64,000 bases of DNA from Polia nebulosa (GCA_951329385.1 OX589599.1:9114001-9178000); one strand, 5' to 3'. Numbered from the stretch's first letter, positions 21,612 to 33,473 are shown. A program made the numbers and translations. The notes: generated by a model not told the origin, from the sequence alone.

Positions 21612-21832
21612 TTACAATTGATAGGCTTGCGTTTGATCACTATTGAGAAAGTTCATCTTCGACCACATCATCGCTTACCATCAGATGAGCCTGATGGTAA
21701 GCAATAATGTGGTCAAAGATGGAGCACGCTTGCCTAGAATTAACTTATTCACTCTTGACTTCAAGACTTCCAGGCAGGCAGGTATTAATAAAATACGTTA
21801 TTCAGTTACTTATTCAACTTTTTACAAAGGTA
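21612..21832 (+). repeat. Local duplication, right copy, with LINE tails inserted
   Basis: Right copy of 20790-20925, split at about 21641-21735 by LINE tail sequence. That LINE piece is two tails head-to-head: 'gaccacatcatcgcttacca' and the reversed 'tggtaagcaataatgtggtc' give 29-bp arms (26 of 29 matching) around 'atgag'. Confidence 0.55.
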
Positions 21833-22586
21833 CAATAAACATAATTATAATCAAAATAAAATAGGTACAATTGCACACAAAATGCTTATAAAATATATTA
21901 AAATTGAGTTAAAGTCACGTTCATGCTTCAATGTTACAAATACATTTTATTAATTTGTAAAGAATTCGATTTAAAGCAAGATAGGTCATGATCATGAACT
22001 TTGAAAAAAAAAATGCAAGACGTGATTTTTATACAAATAAAAAAAAATGTTTCGGTGTACAAAGTAAAAATTAATCAGAATTATTTCACAACTGCTGTCA
22101 TACCTATAATTCAGCACACAACCAAAAACTTCACGCCTTTGAAAACGAAATTTCACGTAAAACGATTACATATCTCGAGATTCGATATAAAACGTCTCAG
22201 AAATTGAATGAGACCTATTTCATGCCATCGCGACGCCCTTCAAGGCTTATCACAACCAATTACGAGTGTCGAGATGTCACTCCACTTGATTCGGATTAGC
22301 CAGTTACTCCAGTTAGCCACTTCACGTGATATCTAGCCAAGGTTGGGACGGCTGAAGAAGTACTTAGAAAACTAGCGTAGGTAAAAAATAAAAATCTAAA
22401 TTAATCAAGAAGATTTAGGGCTGTTTAAGTTACTTAATTTTAACTTCTGAATTGTTTTGTACTTATTTAGGTAATAGTTTCAAAGTTTGAGAACATAAAA
22501 TATGACTAGGTACTTATATTGAATGAAAGGAAGTACGCTGCCGTTAATATGACTTAACAAGTCTTAGAAAAATCATCTTTATTGAG

Positions 22587-22790
22587 TAACTAGCTTCTAG
22601 CAGCGGCTTTGCCTGCGTGGAGTTAGTATTTCCTCCATTATAAATGATTACTTATGTGCTATTGTAGACTATAATCTATATCTGTGCCAAATTTCATCCA
22701 GATCAGTTGAGCGGTTCTGGCGAGATTGAGTAACAAACATCCATCCACCAATACAAATTTTCTCATTTATAATATTATAGTAAGATAATT
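22587..22790 (-). mobile_element. Helitron-like element, near complete
   Basis: Starts (reversed tail) 'actagcttctagcagcggct', passes 'tgtgccaaatttcatccaga' and ends at the reversed head 'catttataatattatagtaa'. No helicase frame. Confidence 0.6.
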
Positions 22791-22795
22791 AAGTC

Positions 22796-22990
22796 TTGTG
22801 TATGGATGTGGATGGCTATAAGAGTAGGGGAAGGCCAAAGAAACGATGGTTGGACTGTGTGAAAGAGGATATGGGTAAAAAAGGGGTGACTACAGAGATG
22901 ACGACTAATAGAGGAGTATGGAAGAAAAAGACATGTTGCGCCGACCCCAAATAAATTGGGATAAGGGCAGGAGAATGATGATGATAATAT
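22796..22990 (+). pseudogene. RTE-like LINE 3' end, ORF2 C-terminus and microsatellite tail
   Basis: A frame reads 'SRGRPKKRWLDCVKEDMGKK' followed by 'GVWKKKTCCADPK' and a stop, then a short 3' end 'gggataagggcaggagaatg' closing in (ATG)n. This is the usual RTE-clade ending. A nearly identical tail with a frameshift is at 60138-60335. Severely 5'-truncated. Confidence 0.6.
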
Positions 22991-23009
22991 TATAGTAAGA
23001 GTAGGATAG

Positions 23010-23372
23010 TAGGACTACTTTTGAGGGATCCGTACCCAAAGGGTGACCAACGGGATCCTATTACGAATCCGCTGTCCGTCTGTCTGTCAGCGGGCTGTAT
23101 CCCACGATCCGTAATAGCTAAACAGTTAAAATTTTCAAAGAATGTGTATTTCTGTTGCCGCTTTATCAACAAATTATAATTTTTTTATTATTATTATTAT
23201 TTTCTGTTATAGTGGCTATAGAAATACACGCTGTGTAAAAATTTTAACAGTCTACCTATTACGGATCATGAGATACAGCCCAAAAAAAAAACTCAAAAAT
23301 TGGGGTGTTTTCAGTTTATGGTACGGAACCTTTCGTGTGTGAATCCGACTCGCACTTGGCCAGTTTTTTCTA
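23010..23372 (-). repeat. Repeat C with an internal inverted duplication
   Basis: Outer ends are normal ('gggatccgtacccaaagggt' on the left, 'cgactcgcacttggccagtt' on the right). The centre holds two inverted arms of about 68 bp, 23092-23161 and 23214-23281, both containing the 'tgtatttct' and 'gtatc' phrases. Other copies have this arm once. Confidence 0.55.
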
Positions 23373-23944
23373 TTCTAACTCTATCAGCTAAAAAATTAAG
23401 TTCACATGTTTAAATTCGATAGTTAATTAGCATAATAGCTTCAACACCTCCACCAAAAGACAAAAATACTTTATAATGAAACTTAAACAATAATCTAAGC
23501 TCTCACCAGACTTCCTTATTTCTTATTCCTAAAACTAATTCTAACTAAACAATACTAATAATATCCGAATTACGTCAGAAGCTGCGGCTTAACGACGGAC
23601 AATTAAATCTTGGTTAATGTATTAACCGTCTGCCAGTAACGGTTCTTTGAAAGTAGGCAAAAGTCGCAAATAATAAAATTAATTATTAGATTTAAGCATG
23701 CAATCTGTTATAATGCTTGTTTTCTCACGCATGTATCTAGGTATGTTTAAATGCCGTTAGATTTCGTCATTCTTTAGAGGAGTTTGGCAAAACAGTACAT
23801 TCATATAAAGGATTTCGATTAGGTATATAAGGCTAAAGAACTAGGGTAGGGGATTCAGGTTCGAAAGATTCACCGTGGCTCCGGAACGTAACTAAACGCC
23901 ATCCGGCTCCAACCAGGGTGGGAGAAGTTATATAATGATTTCCC

Positions 23945-24465
23945 AAACAAAAAAAAACCGGCCAAGAGCGAGTCGGACTCGCGTGCAAACGGTTCCGTAC
24001 AAACCATATTTTTCAGGTTTAAACTACACATAGGTACTTCTTAAAGGGTTTCCTGTAATCTATAAGTAAATAACTACATTCTGCATTTTTTATTCAAGAT
24101 TTTGGGCCTAGTGGTTTCGGAGATAAGGGAAATGGTCATTTTTGATCCATTTTCTGAAATAACTACAAAACTATACATTTTGGAGTTATGTAAAAAAATA
24201 TACTTGAAATCTTTACAATAAGCCCATTCATTTGATATGTAGCACATTACAGTTTAAAACTTTTTAAAACCTCCCAAAGTGAACCCCATACTCCAAAATC
24301 ATTTATTTACGTTACACGTTCGTGTTTGGGTCACAGATATTCATGTGTGTACCAAATTTCAACTCAATCGGTCGAGTAGATTCCGAGTAAATTGGCTGTT
24401 ACCGACGGACAGACCGACAGACAGACGCATTCTGTTTTTATATTCGGATGTTCGGAACCCTAAAA
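23945..24465 (+). repeat. Repeat C, long variant
   Basis: Starts 'aaaccggccaagagcgagtc', ends 'gttcggaaccctaaaaaggg', with a 450-bp body unlike the shorter copies ('gtagcacattacagtttaaa', 'ccaaatttcaactcaatcgg'). Parts of that body recur reversed at 14940-15040 and 50940-51070. Confidence 0.55.
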
Positions 24466-24901
24466 AGGGTAAAATAGGTAAGTAAATATGTATAGTATTA
24501 CTTAGCTTTTATTGTACCTAAGATTAATGAGGCGGTAAAACCAACAAAAGTATCCATTATATATTAATACGTTAGTCCACCCACTTCATGTTTACCACAT
24601 TTTTCCACATCACTTCATTTGCTAGTTGTAGTTATACCCAAGTAGGTAAGAAACTTTCCCACGGAAATTACGTCTCAAAATAATAGCGAACACAGGAAAT
24701 AGGCACAGAAATTATCACGCGAAATACATAAGAAATGTTTTTAAACAATTGCTATTTATTTTGTTTCCGTAGTCGTTACATAATGTTTTATTTAACTAAG
24801 TAAGCAACATATTATTAACAACTAACGAACTTTATATGTAAGGGATAAGTATCTGCTAGAACTAGAATTTATTGAATTTTAGAATAAATTCTACTATCAT
24901 A

Positions 24902-25089
24902 TCCTACTAATATTATAAATGCGAATATGGATTGATGTTTGTAACTCAATACGCCAGAACGGCTTAATGGATCTGGATGAAATTTAGCAAAGAAATAGAT
25001 TCTAATCTGGAATAGCACATAGGCTATCATTTATAGTGGGGGAAGTACCAACTTTATGCGGGCAAAGACGCTGGCTGATGATAGTAGCC
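24902..25089 (+). mobile_element. Helitron-like element, near complete
   Basis: Head TCCTACTAATATTATAAATG at 24902, body 'tggatctggatgaaattta', 'atctggaatagcacataggc', tail 'gcgggcaaagacgctggctg' then a degraded CTAGT. No coding capacity. Confidence 0.6.
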
Positions 25090-25574
25090 TAATAAAATCT
25101 TTAAATGATGAATATCCATACAAAACCACACACAGTAAGAAACAGAAAAAAAGAGTAGATATGCCATTAATATTCCACAAAAAAACATTCAAAATTAATT
25201 ACACAGTGCTCATCTAACCATGACAGATGGCAAAAAGTTAACGAACGTTCGATTCATACATTTTTTGTAACACTTTTGTGTCCGACTGCCCTTGGGGTGT
25301 TCCATATTTGGGCCTCTTTGAATCATACGATCGCAATACAACTGGCCAGTGTTTTGTTATAATGTTGGTACAATGTGTTAAGGGGAGGACACAATGAGTG
25401 ATGTATGGGATGAGCTTTAGTGTGTGTATGGAAAAAGTTGCCACATCTGGTGTTGTACCAAAAAGATTGATCGAGTAAAAGGGTTGCGACTATAAAAGAG
25501 TAACCTAGTATTTTTATTAGGTATTCCTACCTAGTATATTTAGATTCAAACTTTTGAAGTATATTATTTCTAGA

Positions 25575-26075
25575 GATTTTTAATCGACTTCAAAATTCAT
25601 CGGTCTGTTGTTTTTTTGAAGTTATACTTCTTTTGGCGCATTAGGGAAAAACGAAAAGAGTAAATTTTTACGATGCGCGCGCACACCGTCAAAAATAAAC
25701 CTACAGCCTGAAGTAAGCTAGAACCGACACCCTGAAGATAGCTATGGTCTGTGGTTCATAAAGAATGATTGTTTTCCTTTTGTAAATTTTGTGACAGTTT
25801 GGTTTTTATCTTGTTACACCAAAGAAGTATAACTTCTTACGTGCGTACATAAGTACACACACACTTTTTTTTGTTTGTATGTTTGTTTCGCGATTTTTCC
25901 ACCAATTATGAATTGACTTTGATGATTATTTTTTGTTTGGTAGGTCATATAAATCCAATCCCATATATTTTTTATAGAAATGGATTCAGTTCTTTTTGAA
26001 AAAATCAACAAAAACAAAAAATAACAGACCTAACTTCTTAACGAAGAAACAAAACTAAAAACACTGACTGTCTAT
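25575..26075 (+). repeat. Diverged relative of hairpin repeat A
   Basis: Recognisable phrases are 'taatcgacttcaaaattc', 'gcgatttttccaccaattat', 'agttctttttgaaaaaatca' and 'aacgaagaaacaaaactaaa', in family order. The terminal hairpin is not visible. Part of the interior (25620-25800) is unrelated sequence. Confidence 0.4.
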
Positions 26076-26569
26076 GAAGATATTAAAAAAGCAATGGCCT
26101 CACGTTTTATTTTTGATTACATTAAATACGTTTTTGTGTTCGCTTATTTTGTCTTAACCATATGTTATTGTAAACTACCATTGTTTTGAAAGAAACTTAA
26201 GCAAAACAGTGGCGCCGCTTATAATAACATAACTAATCCCTTTTGTATTGACCTTCTATAAATGACGTAATGCTCAGCTGCAAATGTTTTACTTGTCCGT
26301 CCTTATTTAGAAGTCTAGGCATAAACTACTAAACTAAATACTGGTTAATAGTGACTCCGTGTTTACGCAGTCAATCACTGCCTAAGTAACGCCTATTCTT
26401 TAGAATTTAATACAGTCATTTTATGACGAATTTTTCAGTGTAAATTCCTTGATGATAAAATAACATTGCTTCATTTAATTTAACCAGCAACACACATATT
26501 TTTATTCTATTACATACGTAGAATGTTTTTGTTAGGTACTGAAATAATAACTTTACAATTTTTACTTTT

Positions 26570-26712
26570 TTAACCGACTTTCGAAAAAGGAGGCTCTATG
26601 TTCGACTGTATGTATGTTCTTTTTTTTTATGTATGTCCACCTGTTTCCCCGTCAGTTGTGGACTGATTTTCAAAAATCTTTTTTTATCCGAAAGAGTATA
26701 CTCCCGAGTCAT
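26570..26712 (+). repeat. Hairpin-ended repeat A1, 5' fragment
   Basis: Begins 'ttaaccgactttcgaaaaag', has 'ccgtcagttgtggactgatt' and stops after 'gagtatactcccgagtcatg'. The distal half and the hairpin are missing. Confidence 0.55.
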
Positions 26713-26884
26713 GGAGTCGTAAGTGTTGCTATTACCTCTCCATTAACCTACATGTTCTGAGATAACATGTTAGAAAACTCGTTTATCAAAACATAAAAGT
26801 AAGGCCTATCAATATCAGAAACAAATACGTAATATAAATCGACACTAATGTGAATTTAATACTTTATTTTACTTCTTACTAGCG

Positions 26885-27060
26885 ATCGGTCGCTAGTACA
26901 GCCCGGCTCCACACGGGTACGTTAGTAGTTATTCTGTGACACTGGCGCAAATTATACACACAAACCTTTCTCCGTCTTTCTATAATTGAAAACCGCATTA
27001 AAATCCGTTGCTTGGTTTAAGAGGAATTAGCGGAGAAACAGACAGACGCGGGTCCCGGCG
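26885..27060 (-). mobile_element. Helitron-like element, third family
   Basis: Left 'ctagcgatcggtcgctagta' then 'gcccggctccacacgggtac', right 'ggagaaacagacagacgcgg'. The family recurs reversed at 52230-52410 ('ctgtctgtttctccgctata', 'cacccatgcggagccggggc', 'ctgcaactagt'). The tail CTAGT fits Helitron ends. Confidence 0.4.
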
Positions 27061-28429
27061 AACTTCGTACCTTGTCAGAATCAATGAACATAATATCAGT
27101 TCCATACAAAATAACGGGTGTAAAAAGACAGTTTCCGAAGCCGAAAACCCATGCCCAAGCCGTTAATTCTACCCATTATTTGGATCATTTTTTTCCACTA
27201 GACCATACCTGGGAATGCACTGGTTCTGGAGATATTGAAGGTCAAAGTCGCAATGTTTTTTTTTACTTTTTTACGGCAAATAATTCCAAGTGTTATTACT
27301 AAACTTTTTGCCAAACGAACATTGCCTGAATTTTCGTCATTTTCGAAATTACGCATTTGCAGTTACAAAAACGCACTGAATATCAAACGTATCCGACAAG
27401 TACCAACGTGGCTTAAAGCGAAGGGGCGGTGTTTAACTCCACTTGCCTGGGTTCGCGTTATATTTAAAAAATAGTTATTTTTTCATACCTAAAAATAAAA
27501 GTCGTTTCCCAGCAATAATTTTTGCGCAAAGCTACTTTGCTAAACGTACAGTATGCGTACTTAACGCGTTTGTGATGTGTCTTTTTACACCCTGTATATG
27601 AGAAAACGAATTTTCATCATAATTTTTTTTCGATATGTAGCGACATCTATGACGCTGGAACTGATATACGGATACTGGAACAGCAAAATTCCTGCATCGC
27701 AAAATTCTCCGCGCGATTTGAACATATACAACAGCCCGAAATCAACTATCGGGCAGCTACCCCGGACCAGACACAACACCCGTCTGGTCGGAGGATCCTC
27801 CCTTTTCAATCGGGGTTGTGGGACTTTACACTCTGTTCCGCATTCCTCCATAGATATTTTTTCCGATGTTTCAATAGTTCGTCGGGGTGGGGACCCCGAA
27901 TAGCAGAATACAAATGCAACAAATCAAAGATCATTAAAATCGGTCCCGCCGTGTTTGACTTATAAATAGTGTAACTAACACTACTTTGTTTTATATCTAA
28001 GAAGATTGTCGAAGTAGCATACTTCATACAAATCTTCGCCAGTGTGTCCAAAACCTTAGAATGACGTAGATCGTTCAAAGTTTGCTTTTGATCTTAGCAT
28101 GTGGCAGTCCCAAGCCCACGTGGTGGGTCCCATACAACGACTGTTTACTTTTGTCATCACTAGCTTATTAACATGACGGTATTTTATTTGTCCATCTTAT
28201 TTTGGTTTTGATTATGATGTTGGTACTATTAATTATGGGGCTAAAATTAGGTGTCATGATGAAAGAAAACAGATACATATGAGTACGGAAGTGACGCATA
28301 CCTAACAAGAAAGTGTGTAAATATTTAAAATAATATAATCTTTCTGTGTTTTAAGCCAACTACTGGATTCTACTGTTCGGTTACATTTCGGAGTAACCGA
28401 ACAGTAGAAGTGCGTTGGAATTGCATAGT
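27061..28429. other. Unidentified block
   Basis: It holds short open frames of 76-108 codons on both strands (27072-27302, 27577-27903, 27585-27851) without recognisable domains. The segment 27640-27900 is GC-richer than its surroundings and includes 'gtctggtcggaggatcctcc' and 'ggactttacactctgttccg', which look like a degraded coding repeat. I cannot name it. Confidence 0.3.
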
Positions 28430-28660
28430 CTAGTTCCACCTAGCCCGATCCATCATCAGACCGCTAGACGTATACAACGCCACCCATACGCACGAAACGT
28501 TTTGAGAACACATTTATTGGAGTGGAATTCTCTGCCGGAGTTTGTTTCCTGATAGCTACCACCGGTCTTTAACTCAAAAGTGAATAGGTTAAATTTTAGG
28601 TGAGCGTGCTCCATCGTCGACCACATCATCGCTTACCATCAGATGAGATAATGGTCAAGT
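28430..28660 (+). pseudogene. LINE ORF2 C-terminal fossil (CR1/Jockey-like)
   Basis: Reads 'HHQTARRIQRHPYARNVLRT' then 'HLLEWNSLPEFVS', a stop, and the tail 'ACSIVDHIIAYHQMR'. 'Arg-thr...W-N-S-L-P' is a hallmark of non-LTR polymerase C-termini. Stops and a lost segment make it non-functional. Confidence 0.5.
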
Positions 28661-28794
28661 ACGGACCTACCAATCTTAAAAATAAAACTACTAGGCCGGC
28701 TAGTTCACCATTATTATCCACAGCTCGCCTTTGCCCACGGCTGGGCAAAGTCCTATTGTACCAATCTCCATGCTCTTCTGCCCACCTCATCCTT

Positions 28795-29070
28795 TTTAGG
28801 GTTCCGTACCCAAAGGGTAAAACGGAACCCTATTACTAAAACTCCGCTGTCCGTCCGTCTGTCTGTCTGTCCGTCTGTCACCAGGCTGTATCTCATGAAC
28901 CGTGATAATTAGACAGTTGAAATTTTCACAGATGATGTATTTCTGTTGCCGCTATAACAGAATAAAATAAATATTTAAGGGGGCTCCATACAACAAACGT
29001 GATTTTTTTGCCGTTTTTAAAGGTACGGAACCCTTCGTGCGCGAGTCCGACTCGCACTTGGCCGCTTTTT
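28795..29070 (-). repeat. Repeat C, complete copy
   Basis: 'tagggttccgtacccaaagg' on the left and 'gactcgcacttggccgcttt' on the right bound a typical copy with a CCGTCTGT run (about 28850-28880). It is the clearest reference for the rearranged 23010 copy. Confidence 0.65.
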
Positions 29071-29994
29071 TTGTTAGATAGGTACTCACACTTATTTCTT
29101 ATTCTGCAATGATTTTATCTTACTTACTGTTATTTATCACATTGACTTATTAGGTACAAGAAGATCTGGTTCTTGTTGAATGAACCATTTGCATAGCGTA
29201 GGTGATGCACTAGAATCTGCGTCTACGCATGCTTTGTTATTCAGTTAATCTAAATACATAACTGAAAAGGTTAAAAATCAGAATATAATACTAATGAATG
29301 AGATTAGTTCATCAATGAAAAATAAAAACATTAGTATTTATTTCCAGTTAGATCTAGAAATACTTTCCTCGGGAAAAAATTCAACTAAATTACTTAGAAT
29401 GTATTCTTTATCTTTTATCTTTTCGTACTTAAACAGTACATGACATACATACAAATGACTAGATGTAACCATTAAGTAGCCTACAAAAGATTACCCAATA
29501 CAACATTTTGTATCATATTTTTCCTCCTCCTATTATTAAGTGGTATACACACTTGTACGCGAATACAATGCGTTGTTTGGGCGGTTTCCAAACGGTTATG
29601 TATTCCACTTGACCTGTAACTGATGCGGGGTCTGGACGGTTTTGTTGTGATGGAAATTATATTGTAATGAGGAAGAGATAGCTTTTTGAATGTGGTCCAG
29701 ATATTTTTCGCGAGGAAAATTATTTTTCTAATGCGTACCATAATACTAAACTCAATCCAAATAAGATTGAGTCGTGTCGTAGGTTAAGTGTGAAAGTTTC
29801 TCCATAAGGGATATCTGACTCGATTTTTTTTAAATATTTACTAGCTGACCCGACAGACGTTGTTCTGTCTTAAAAAAAAAAAGGTATGAACTGTCAAACG
29901 CACGAAGTTTAAATAGTCGTTTAGTTTTCTGGAATTTTCTATTTTGCCGCGCAACTTTCTTATTTTTTTTCTTTCTTAAGAACCTTCTCCTGAC
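29071..29994. other. No recognised feature (0.9 kb)
   Basis: AT-rich unique-looking sequence; a small inverted repeat at about 29745-29772 (ACTCAATC / GATTGAGT). 'ctagctgacccgacagacgt' at about 29842 is a phrase common at the start of lepidopteran Helitron-like elements, not followed by a body. Confidence 0.35.
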
Positions 29995-30500
29995 AATAAC
30001 AAACATAACAAAAAACTTTTTTACAAAAAAATAGAACCGACTTCCAAAAAAAGTGCAAAATAACTTTAATTTCGGAAGTCGGTGTTCCTGTTTTGTGTCT
30101 TCGTTTTTTGACACCGACTTCCGAAATTAAAGTTATTTTGCACTTTTTTTGGAAGTCGGTTCTATTTTTTTGTAAAAAAGTTTTTTATTTTTCACTTTTT
30201 AGTTATGGTTCCCCATTAAACTGTGTTAACAATTCATAGTCATACGACAGCAGCAATCGCGGTTGATTTGCTGTCAATTTTTGAAGAGTTCTGTTGTCTG
30301 TCTCCGAAACCCATCATCAGATCGTTTTGAAATTTAAATGGGACATTTCGGAATAAACTCCTTTCAAACAAAAAAAGAATTTTGCAAATCCGTCAATATA
30401 TGACGGAGTTATGCCCGAACATACATAAAAAAAAAAAAAAAAATACGAACATCCGAATTGATAACCTCCTCCTTTTTCGAAGTCGGTTAAAAAAATAAAA
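29995..30500 (-). repeat. Hairpin-ended repeat A2, the only full copy on the minus strand
   Basis: The hairpin lies at the left (about 29995-30185, arms around 'gaaccgacttcc' / 'ggaagtcggttc'), the body to the right with 'ggttgatttgctgtcaattt' and 'ctttttcgaagtcggttaaa' at the end. The body belongs to subfamily A2 (as in 40520 and 59178), while the hairpin is like A1. Confidence 0.6.
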
Positions 30501-30846
30501 GTGACCAAGGGAAAAGAGATTATTTTATTTTATATAGGTATAGATATATCAAAACCTAACTTTATCCAAAGTCGAAAGAATTTTTCAAATCCGTTTAAAA
30601 TTAAGTAGGTAAGTAAGTTCGAAACTTTTCCAATCTGGTGGAACAGGAATCGGCCAAGTTACAAAAAAAGAATGCATACAGTGACGTATGACGTCACCGC
30701 TATTAGATAATGCGAGTAAAAAGGAGACAGCGAGATGTCGTTCCGCTCCACCTAGAGCTAGAGAAGCTATTTGATTATATTTTCCTACACGTAAAACAAG
30801 CCCTTGCTTATACCAATACCTATTTGAAATGCTGTTGCTTCATTTA

Positions 30847-31470
30847 AGGCGCTATTAACTGCCAATGACCTTGAGTGTGCGTGTTCTGTGCTGAGCTCAC
30901 CGCGTCGTACGTCCACCCAGTAATAAGACTCGCCCATCAAGGAGCGCTGTCTGAAATTAGACGCATTATTAATTTATTACACATAAAACAACATTTATTA
31001 AACTAAAACAGACTAAATTATATATTTTTTTTTTTTAAAACGTTGTCCCACACTAGGAATTATTCCTGTATTGTGGGTGCGTTCACAAACATATAAATTC
31101 ACACACACAAGACACCCAGACCCGGAACAACTATCTGCAGGTCATACAAATATTAGTTCCGTGCGGGATTCGAACCCGCGACACGCAGCGCAGCAGCCGA
31201 ACGCTCAACCACTGCGCCAACCGTGTCGTCAAAAATTGATCTTTAAAATTGTGAAGGTTTCATAAAATACGCTTTATAGTTTTTGCGTGATTCTCATTTT
31301 TTTATGCGCGTTAGACATAAATTTACAAATTAATTAAACTATGTTATAAAAATAAAATATCAAATATTCTCAGATCAAATTACGACGAAAATGGTCTATA
31401 GTAACATATATTTTTTTCAAAGAAATAAGACTAGTTGTTTAGACGTGATGTTCAATTAAAAACCATTAAG
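30847..31470 (+). mobile_element. Family G DNA element with an internal SINE
   Basis: Left end GGCGCTATTAACTGCC preceded by TTAA, then 'cgcgtcgtacgtccacccag', 'gacgcattattaatttatta', and after the SINE (31030-31229) 'gatctttaaaattgtgaagg' to 'gtttagacgtgatgttcaat'. The right end is worn. TTAA beside the left end suggests piggyBac-like targeting (inference). Confidence 0.55.
31030..31229 (-). mobile_element. tRNA-derived SINE (family E) with intact boxes
   Basis: Reversed head 'actgcgccaaccgtgtcg' (A box TGGCGCAGTGG on minus) and reversed B box 'gggattcgaacccgcgacac'. Body as in 15564-15770. Inserted in family G, as comparison with 3300-3370 shows. Confidence 0.75.
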
Positions 31471-31484
31471 AGTCGTATAAACCA

Positions 31485-32222
31485 ATCGCCTTAAAAACCA
31501 ATTTTGATGCTGTTCTAAAAAATATATATATTTTTAGTCTTATTTTTTGTTTCGTATAAAATATTGTACAAAAGTAAACAAAGGAAAATACCTGATTGTG
31601 ATTTAAAATCAGCCCCATATTTGGAACAGACAAGTGGAATTAGCAAACAGAAGAAGAACACCATAAATAGCGTGTCAAGTAATAACAGCGATCTAATATC
31701 ACACGTAGAACAGATATCACATTTACTCGGTGCTTCGTTAAAGTCCAAACAAGATGGAGAAATCTAATTTGGTGTGCACGAACGAACAATCTCTTAGCGG
31801 ACGTGCCTTCCGCGACGTGTCGTCTAATAAAAATATTTGTAATTAACACGCGGTGTTGTTTACCTTGCTTTCGAATGAATATGTTCTAGAAGATATTGTT
31901 TAGAAATGAGATCATTCAACGTCCAATACATTTTTGTAGTAAGTTTTTTTTAAAACTTGTAAGGCAAACACGGTACTTCAAAATCAATCAGTGAGGAAGA
32001 TAACATGACAGTGCTGTGGACCGAGGAGAGGAAGGGCCGGTAAAAGTACCTACTTGAAATTTTGCGGATTGTTTGTAACTTACAAATTTTTTTTTTGGTA
32101 GGTAGTAAGTTGCGTTTCCCGCGGATGTTTTGCTCCACTAATATGGGTAGGTATTTTAGTACTAATAACAAAATATAGCAATAGCTTATCAGAATAAATA
32201 TCGTTAAATACATAGCATAAAA
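31485..32222. other. No recognised feature (0.74 kb)
   Basis: Short chance frames only (for example 31564-31767). 'ctaataaaaatatttgtaa' near 31825 could be a transcript end. Nothing else supported. Confidence 0.35.
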
Positions 32223-32377
32223 TGAGGATAAATTAGAAAGAGTTACCTCGCCCCTGGGCATTCAGGGCAGGGAAGGAACAGGGGTCGGTTTTAGTCAGTA
32301 AGAGTCTGACACGCCCTCCCCCTCCACCCTGGAGCGGGAGATGGCATTGGATGACTTCCCACCACACAAAAAAAAGG
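32223..32377 (+). mobile_element. Family B poly(A)-tailed repeat, 5'-truncated
   Basis: 'gagttacctcgcccctgggc', 'ttagtcagtaagagtctgac', 'ggatgacttcccaccacaca' and an A-run at about 32366. A plus-strand copy; most others in this window are minus. Confidence 0.6.
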
Positions 32378-32519
32378 TTCTCTTAAATAAGTATGAAAAA
32401 GTGTTTTTTTTAACTGCTGTAACTTGCCGGGAATAATACCCTACAGATTTGGTCCCGTGTTTAAAAATGAAGAAAATACCTAACGTATTCTGCCAGAATA
32501 TAACTTTGTTATTAATGCG

Positions 32520-32655
32520 TAAGGATGGATGTTTGTTATTCAATCACGCCAGAACGACTGAACGGATCTCGATGAAATTTGGCACAGAGATAGATTATAG
32601 TCTGGAATAGCACATAGGCTAGGCTAGGGCAAAACTGCTGGCAGTAGCTAATATA
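32520..32655 (+). mobile_element. Helitron-like element, 5'-truncated
   Basis: 'gttattcaatcacgccagaa', 'ctcgatgaaatttggcacag', 'tctggaatagcacataggct', tail 'actgctggcagtagct'. The first 30 bases of the family and the usual 'gtactaatcccgcg' segment are missing. Confidence 0.55.
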
Positions 32656-33146
32656 CGTATTATAGTTATACAACAGTGGAACATTTTTCATTGAGGAAGT
32701 GACAATAACGCAACAAGATCCACACAATATCTCCTTCTACGTACTGGCCTCAGGCATCACCTACTAAATCAATAAAATAGCTATAAATAAACATGTCAAC
32801 AGCACAAAGGAGCAAGTTATCTTGAGAGTGAATATTGCTACAGCACACCTACGTCTGAGGACACAAAGACCGTTGTTGTATTGACCAAGAGATTTCCTCT
32901 TTGTATGAAGGAGTAACCTTGAAGATTGTCAGGTTTCAGATTGTAGCCTTGATTTTGCTATCAATTTCTATGATTGTTGAAATGTTCAGTATTTCTTTGT
33001 CACGTGCGGTCAAGGATTATTGATTTCATGTTGCGCTCACCAAATATAATTAGTTTTTATTCATTTTATTGTTCAAATCATATTATTAAAAAAAATGTGA
33101 TTATATTTTAGTGAATATTATTTAAATTAAGCCAAAATTAAATGGG

Positions 33147-33240
33147 GAGGGCGCTGACTCCTGACATACAGGCCCGCCTAGTTCGGGAGTCAGAGGCTTC
33201 ATAAATTGTTGTTTATCATTATTTGTCAATAAAGTATTTG
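33147..33240 (+). other. Possible LINE or transcript 3' end
   Basis: A short hairpin (CTGACTCC / GGGAGTCAG, 33152-33189) is followed by 'tttgtcaataaagtatttgt', with an AATAAA signal. This arrangement is common at the 3' end of lepidopteran LINEs. No coding remnant is seen upstream. Confidence 0.3.
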
Positions 33241-33280
33241 TATTGTTTGTTATGTTATATTGTACCAGAAGAGGTATATT

Positions 33281-33473
33281 TGACAGTTGTTACAGGTCAT
33301 CAGAAGCCAGAACGACTGACATCCAGTCTTACCAAGGGGTATCTTATTACCCAGTAACTGGGTTGTGGAGGTCAGATAGGCAGTCACTCCGTGTAAAATA
33401 CTGGTATTCAGCTGCATCCGGTTAGACTGGAAGCCGACCTCAAGATAGTTGGGAAAAGGCTAGGCAGATTGAA
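33281..33473 (+). mobile_element. 5S-rRNA-derived SINE, tail only
   Basis: 'acttacccagtaactgggtt'-type phrase, 'actggtattcagctgcatcc' and 'ggttagactggaagccgacc' match the 3' half of 38479-38793. The 5S-like promoter head is absent. Confidence 0.6.

Noticed and set aside
22796..22990. DNA-binding host protein suggested by the basic stretch
   Set aside because: The basic 'GRPKKRW' stretch is the C-terminus of an RTE-like LINE, repeated at 60138-60335 with its 3' tail.
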